64,000 bases of DNA from Charina bottae (taxonomy: Eukaryota > Chordata > Lepidosauria > Squamata > Charinaidae). A program made the position numbers and the translations under genes. The notes below the pieces were generated by a model. That model did not search any database, was not told the DNA's origin, and was given only the letters and a program-made list of their open reading frames with translations. Below, in pieces: positions 60,312-64,000 of this stretch; the stretch's first letter is position 1, and each line of letters starts with the position of its first letter. The stretch is from the NCBI GenBank assembly GCA_023362775.1, contig JALMGJ010000015.1, positions 11,233,501-11,297,500 on the forward strand, in the 5' to 3' direction.

Positions 60312-61247
60312 TTGCGAAGACAACTCGAACAGTGTTCAAACTATCGAACAGTGGCACTTATTTCACATGCCAGTAAGGTAATGCTCAAGAACTTGCAAGG
60401 TAGACTCCAGAAATTCATGGAGCGAGAATTGCCAGATGTACAAGCTGGGTTTAGAAAAGGCAGAGGAACTAGAGACCAAATTGCCAATATCGGCTGGATA
60501 ATGGAGAAAGCCAGGGAGTTTCAGAAAAACACCTATTTCTCTTTTATTGACTATTCTAAAGCCTTTGACTGTGTGGATCATAACAAATTGTGGCAAGTGC
60601 TTGGTGGTATGGGGATACCAAGTCATCTTGTCTGCCTCCTGAGGAATCTGTATAACGACCAAGTAGCAACGGTAAGAACAGAGCACGGAACAACGGACTG
60701 GTTTAAGATTGGGAAAGGAGTACGGCAGGGTTGTATACTCTCACCCTACCTATTCAACCTGTATGCAGAACACATCATGCGACGTGCTGGGCTTGAGGAA
60801 TCCAAGGCTGGAGTTAAAATCGCTGGAAGAAACATTAACAATCTCAGATATGCAGATGATACCACTTTGATGGCTGAAAGCGAGGAGGAGTTGAGGAGCC
60901 TTATGACGAAGGTGAAAGAAGAAAGTGCAAAAGCTGGGTTGCAGTTAAACCTCAAAAAAACCAAGATTATGGCAACCAGCTTGATTGATAACTGGCAAAT
61001 AGAGGGAGAAAAAGTGGAGGCAGTGACAGACTTTGTATTTCTAGGCGCAAAGATTACTGCAGATGCTGACTGCAGCCAGGAAATCAGAAGACGTCTACTT
61101 CTTGGGAGGAGAGCAATGGCAAATCTTGATAAAATAGTTAAGAGCAGAGACATCACACTGACAACAAAGGTCCGCATAGTTAAAGCAATGGTATTCCCTG
61201 TAGTAACCTATGGCTGCGAGAGCTGGACGATAAGGAAGGCTGAGTGA
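60312..61247 (+). pseudogene. BovB reverse transcriptase, partial, ends in a premature TGA
   Basis: 311-codon frame. The first residues belong to the deletion junction; from CSNYRTVALI on it is reverse transcriptase, with FIDYSKAFD at about 78-86 and YADD at about 180-183. It stops at 61245-61247 (RKAE then TGA) where the copy at 103-1771 has a CGA codon (RKAERRK). The remaining C-terminus continues in the same frame after the stop (61248-61619, ending KSRKRLNE). Apart from this stop and the N-terminal deletion it is well preserved. Dead element. Confidence 0.92.
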
Positions 61248-61638
61248 AGGAAGATAGATGCTTTTGAACTGTGGTGTTGGAGGAAAATTCTGAGAGTGCC
61301 TTGGAGTGCAAGAAGATCAAACCAGTCCATACTCCAGGAAATAAAGCCAGACTGCTCACTTGAGGGAATGATATTAAAGGCAAAACTGAAGTACTTTGGC
61401 CACATAATGAGAAGTCAGGATACCCTGGAGAAGATGCTGATGCTGGGGAAAGTGGAAGGCAAAAGGAAGAGGGGCCGACCAAGGGCAAGATGGATGGACG
61501 ATATTCTGGAGGTGACAGACTCAACCATGGGGGAGCTGGGGATGGTGACGGCCGACAGGAAGCTCTGGCGTGGGCTGGTCCATGAAGTCACGAAGAGTCG
61601 GAAACGACTGAACGAATAAACAACAACAAACCATATTG

Positions 61639-62179
61639 ATCACAACAGCTCCAGCTTAATGTGATCCACTGAATTATTATCTAAACAAGTGGAAGGTACA
61701 TGGAAAATATCAAGGCTTTGTTCAGATGGCAGTTACACTTTCTTCAGACGCTGCATTTCTGACCAGACTTAAGGAGGTTAAATACATCAATTTATTGCAG
61801 AGAATAAGAAGAAATTCTCCCTCTAAAAAGACACTAGAATCCTGCCCTTTTTTTTGTTAGTTCCTGGGTTTGAAATGCTAGGTCTCTTTCTACTGCTTGT
61901 TTGAGTCATTGACCATGCTGGTATCCATTCCACAACCTTGAAGGTTTCTGCCATCATGTTTACAAAACTGCGTTTTCTCGTCTGAGAATCATAGATTTCT
62001 GCCCCATCAGCTTCAACTCTTATACCAAGAGTTAAGTCCAATTGGGAGCTGTAAGAAATCATCTCTCACAATGTCAGTCCTATACTTTGTCTGAATACCC
62101 TGTAAAAGTTTCTATGATAAAAGTAGCCTTAAGTCATAATGCTTGACCTTCTCCAAAAGTCACAGAACTGAAATCTAAT
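61639..62179. other. Non-coding stretch
   Basis: Nothing recognised. Confidence 0.5.
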
Positions 62180-62187
62180 CTCTATAC

Positions 62188-62381
62188 CAGGGTTCCCCAA
62201 TGTGGTCAATATCAACCACCAAGGGTTGATGGGACTATCCATTGTTGTTGTTGTTATTTGTAGTACTATTAGTTAAAGTAGTATTTATTAAATTACTTTC
62301 ATATAATAAATGTCTGGGGGTTGATGAACAATCTGAAACTTCATGAAGGGATTGATGACCTGAAGGGTTTGGGGACCCCTG
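62188..62381. mobile_element. hAT-type MITE (194 bp)
   Basis: Ends CAGGGTTCCCCAATGTGGT and TTTGGGGACCCCTG, flanked by CTCTATAC (62180-62187) and CTCTAAAC (62382-62389), a 7/8 duplication. The interior has a (TTG)n run and mirrored 'GGGTTGATG' segments. Confidence 0.88.
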
Positions 62382-62389
62382 CTCTAAAC

Positions 62390-63419
62390 AAAAAATACAT
62401 AAAATGCAGGGTCATTGTATTGACCCTACTGAGTGAATGTAAGAGCCTATATTTTCTTCCTTGGAATCTTATTTATTTTATTTTATTTTTCATCAAAATT
62501 GCATCAATGAGCTACTTTTTTTAACCATTATTTTAATTTGTACCAGCTAGGGTTCCATGCAGTGCAGCAGAAGATAGAAATAAATTATCTTAGTAGCTAA
62601 GTATGCTTTTGAATTAAGAAGAGGTATGGGAATTACTGTACAATAAAATAAAATAAAAATGCAATATGATAATCTAATTGAACCATAGGAGCATTTGACA
62701 AAACTATATAACATATATTGTAAATCTATTCAGTTTACTATTGTATATCAATATGAAGCATGACAATATTAAGACAGCAACTGCTCTTTCTCTCTTCATA
62801 ATTTTATCATTGGCGATCACTCGCAGCTGAGTAAGAACAAATAAGAGATGAGCTTGCAGTACCCCCTAGTCTGGAGGAAGTCAGTAAAGCCACTAAACAA
62901 ATGTCATAATTTTAATGCATATATGATTACTCCATTATTGCTGAAGTTGCTTATTTGGGGCATTTTCAGAATGAAACATAAAATAATTGCAAACAAATAT
63001 GCATAACAGTTGATATTGTTTTCAAGTTCTAGCGTTCTGTACCAAAGGACGGAATGTTTAGTTGTATCAGGAAATGTCCAAGACTCAAACTGCAGAGAAT
63101 CACATATTGTATAACGATGTTCTTTGAGATATGGAGGATCTTAAAGAATTGTTGGTGACAATGGCACAAGGACTCCTTATGAAAAAATAAACTAATACTG
63201 AATTTATCAGTGTGTCTCTCTGTGTGTACACACAGTTGGATTTATAGGCCATTTTGGAATTGAGACTGAACTCCAAAACATAGGAAGTCCCTCCTACTTT
63301 CAACCCAGTCCTCCTCCTGCCCACTAAACCAGTGCCGATCACCAAGAGGAATTTGTTCACTGTTTTGTTCATCTGAGCTGAAATTTCTTATGAATAAAAA
63401 TTCTTTCCCTACTCCCTCC
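62390..63419. other. Non-coding stretch
   Basis: Nothing recognised. Confidence 0.5.
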
Positions 63420-63427
63420 TTCTAGCC

Positions 63428-63703
63428 CATAGCTTTCCAAAATGTCTGTCACACCACACTACTGTGTCACCTGCGGTGTCCTGGTGTGTTGCGCAAAAAC
63501 CCGGAAGCGCTGATGGGGGAACCGAAAGAAGTGGCACCCCCGCCAATCAACGCCACCAGCGCTGATTGGTGGGGGTGCCACTTCTTTCGGTTCCCCTATC
63601 AGTGCTTCCGGGTTTTTTGTGTGACATACCAGGACACCACAGGCCGTGCCGCCACCGCCGCCATTGGTGTGTGTCGCCAACATGAAAAGTTTGGAAAGCT
63701 CTG
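63428..63703. mobile_element. hAT-type element with internal hairpin (276 bp)
   Basis: Perfect 8-bp TTCTAGCC at 63420-63427 and 63704-63711. Ends CATAGCTTTCCAAAATG and TTTGGAAAGCTCTG are akin to the element at 6225. The middle (about 63499-63617) is a near-perfect hairpin containing CCAATCA (63543) and TGATTGG (63564). Confidence 0.92.
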
Positions 63704-63813
63704 TTCTAGCCACTGAAGAATTCTGTCAATTTCCCAAAGAAATTTTCCCACTCCAATGTGTTTTATAAAAAATATGCAGTACAGAGTCCTAACTACAGAC
63801 ATACAGTCAGGAG

Positions 63814-63817
<4 letters not shown>

Positions 63818-63848
<31 letters not shown>
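63818..63848. repeat. (GT)n microsatellite
   Basis: About 15 dinucleotide units directly before the SINE. Confidence 0.95.
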
Positions 63849-63849
<1 letters not shown>

Positions 63850-63851
<2 letters not shown>

Positions 63852-64000
63852 AGTCAAGCCATCAGGATAGAAACCAGGAGACTCTGAATTCTAGTCCTGC
63901 CTTAGGCACAAAGCCAGCTGGGTGACCTTGGGCCAGTCCCCCTCTCTCAGCCCTAGGAAGGAGGCAATGGCAAACCACTTCTGAAATCTTGCCAAGAAAA
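63850..64000 (+). mobile_element. tRNA-derived SINE, runs off the window
   Basis: Same family as 48939-49174: ATAGAAACCAGGAGACTCTG, B box GAATTCTAGTCC, GGTGACCTTGGGCCAGTCCC, GAGGCAATGGCAAACCACTT, CTTGCCAAGAAAA. The A box is lost or degraded at the left; the 3' tail lies beyond base 64000. Confidence 0.85.

Larger units (their letters stand above)
56406..61628 (+). mobile_element. RTE-BovB LINE with both target duplications, interrupted
   Basis: Starts with what looks like the native 5' end (GTACTCCAGCAAAGGAGATC) and ends with GAATAAACAACAACA. A 10-bp AACCATATTG flanks it at 56396-56405 and 61629-61638. Contents in order: about 0.4 kb 5' UTR, endonuclease region, a 3-kb hAT with its own duplication (57277-60276), endonuclease remainder to about 60331, an internal deletion joining straight into mid-RT, RT and the C-terminus. 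Without the hAT the element is about 2.2 kb, roughly 1 kb shorter than an intact BovB. Confidence 0.93.

Overview
The window reads as vertebrate nuclear DNA, most likely from a squamate reptile. The evidence is the repeat content. It has RTE-BovB LINEs of two tail types, L2/CR1-like LINEs ending in the squamate-type 'CCGCCCAGAGTC' 3' end, an L1 remnant, a Sauria-type SINE with a CCTTTACC end, a (TTCTA)n (= AATAG) tract at a LINE 3' end, many hAT elements with 8-bp target duplications, and Penelope-like foldbacks. The genus cannot be named from this sequence. No host protein-coding exon could be supported; apart from the transposons this is AT-rich intergenic or intronic sequence.

Layout. 0.1-1.8 kb: 5'-truncated BovB (-). 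3.5-4.5 kb: (TTTTA)n and two L2 remnants. 6.2-10.1 kb: a small hAT, an L1 fragment carrying a 45-bp insertion, a LINE 3' end with (TTCTA)n, and an L2 with an open 558-codon reverse-transcriptase frame. 11.5-12.9 kb: LTR-like copy, hAT fragment, hAT with a CCAAT/GC-box array. 15.4-17.0 kb: two SINEs head to head around a perfect 70-bp inverted repeat. 19.2-20.1 kb: three LTR-like copies. 21.1-21.6 kb: hAT built of alternating hairpins. 22-36 kb: scattered SINE, L2 and BovB 3' ends, hexanucleotide arrays and long unannotated stretches. 36.7-41.9 kb: old L2, LTR-like copy, Sauria-type SINE, Penelope-like foldback, BovB fragment. 43-55 kb: microsatellites, SINEs, a LINE RT remnant, an LTR-like copy with a nested hAT hairpin, and a second Penelope-like foldback. 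56.4-61.6 kb: a BovB with both target duplications, an internal deletion, and a 3-kb GC-rich hAT inserted in its endonuclease region. 62-64 kb: two more hAT elements and a SINE running off the end.

How they work together. The autonomous classes whose remains are seen here (BovB, L2, L1) are the expected sources of the enzymes that move the SINEs. SINE tails match this: 39059-39379 and 48939-49174 carry BovB-type ends, 15405-15879 carries an L2-type end. The hAT elements show no transposase, so they depended on one encoded elsewhere. The most unusual objects are the 2,992-bp hAT with roughly 1-kb inverted CpG-rich arms, the CCAAT-box arrays shared by different hAT elements, and the small Penelope-like foldbacks with a possible hammerhead-like core.
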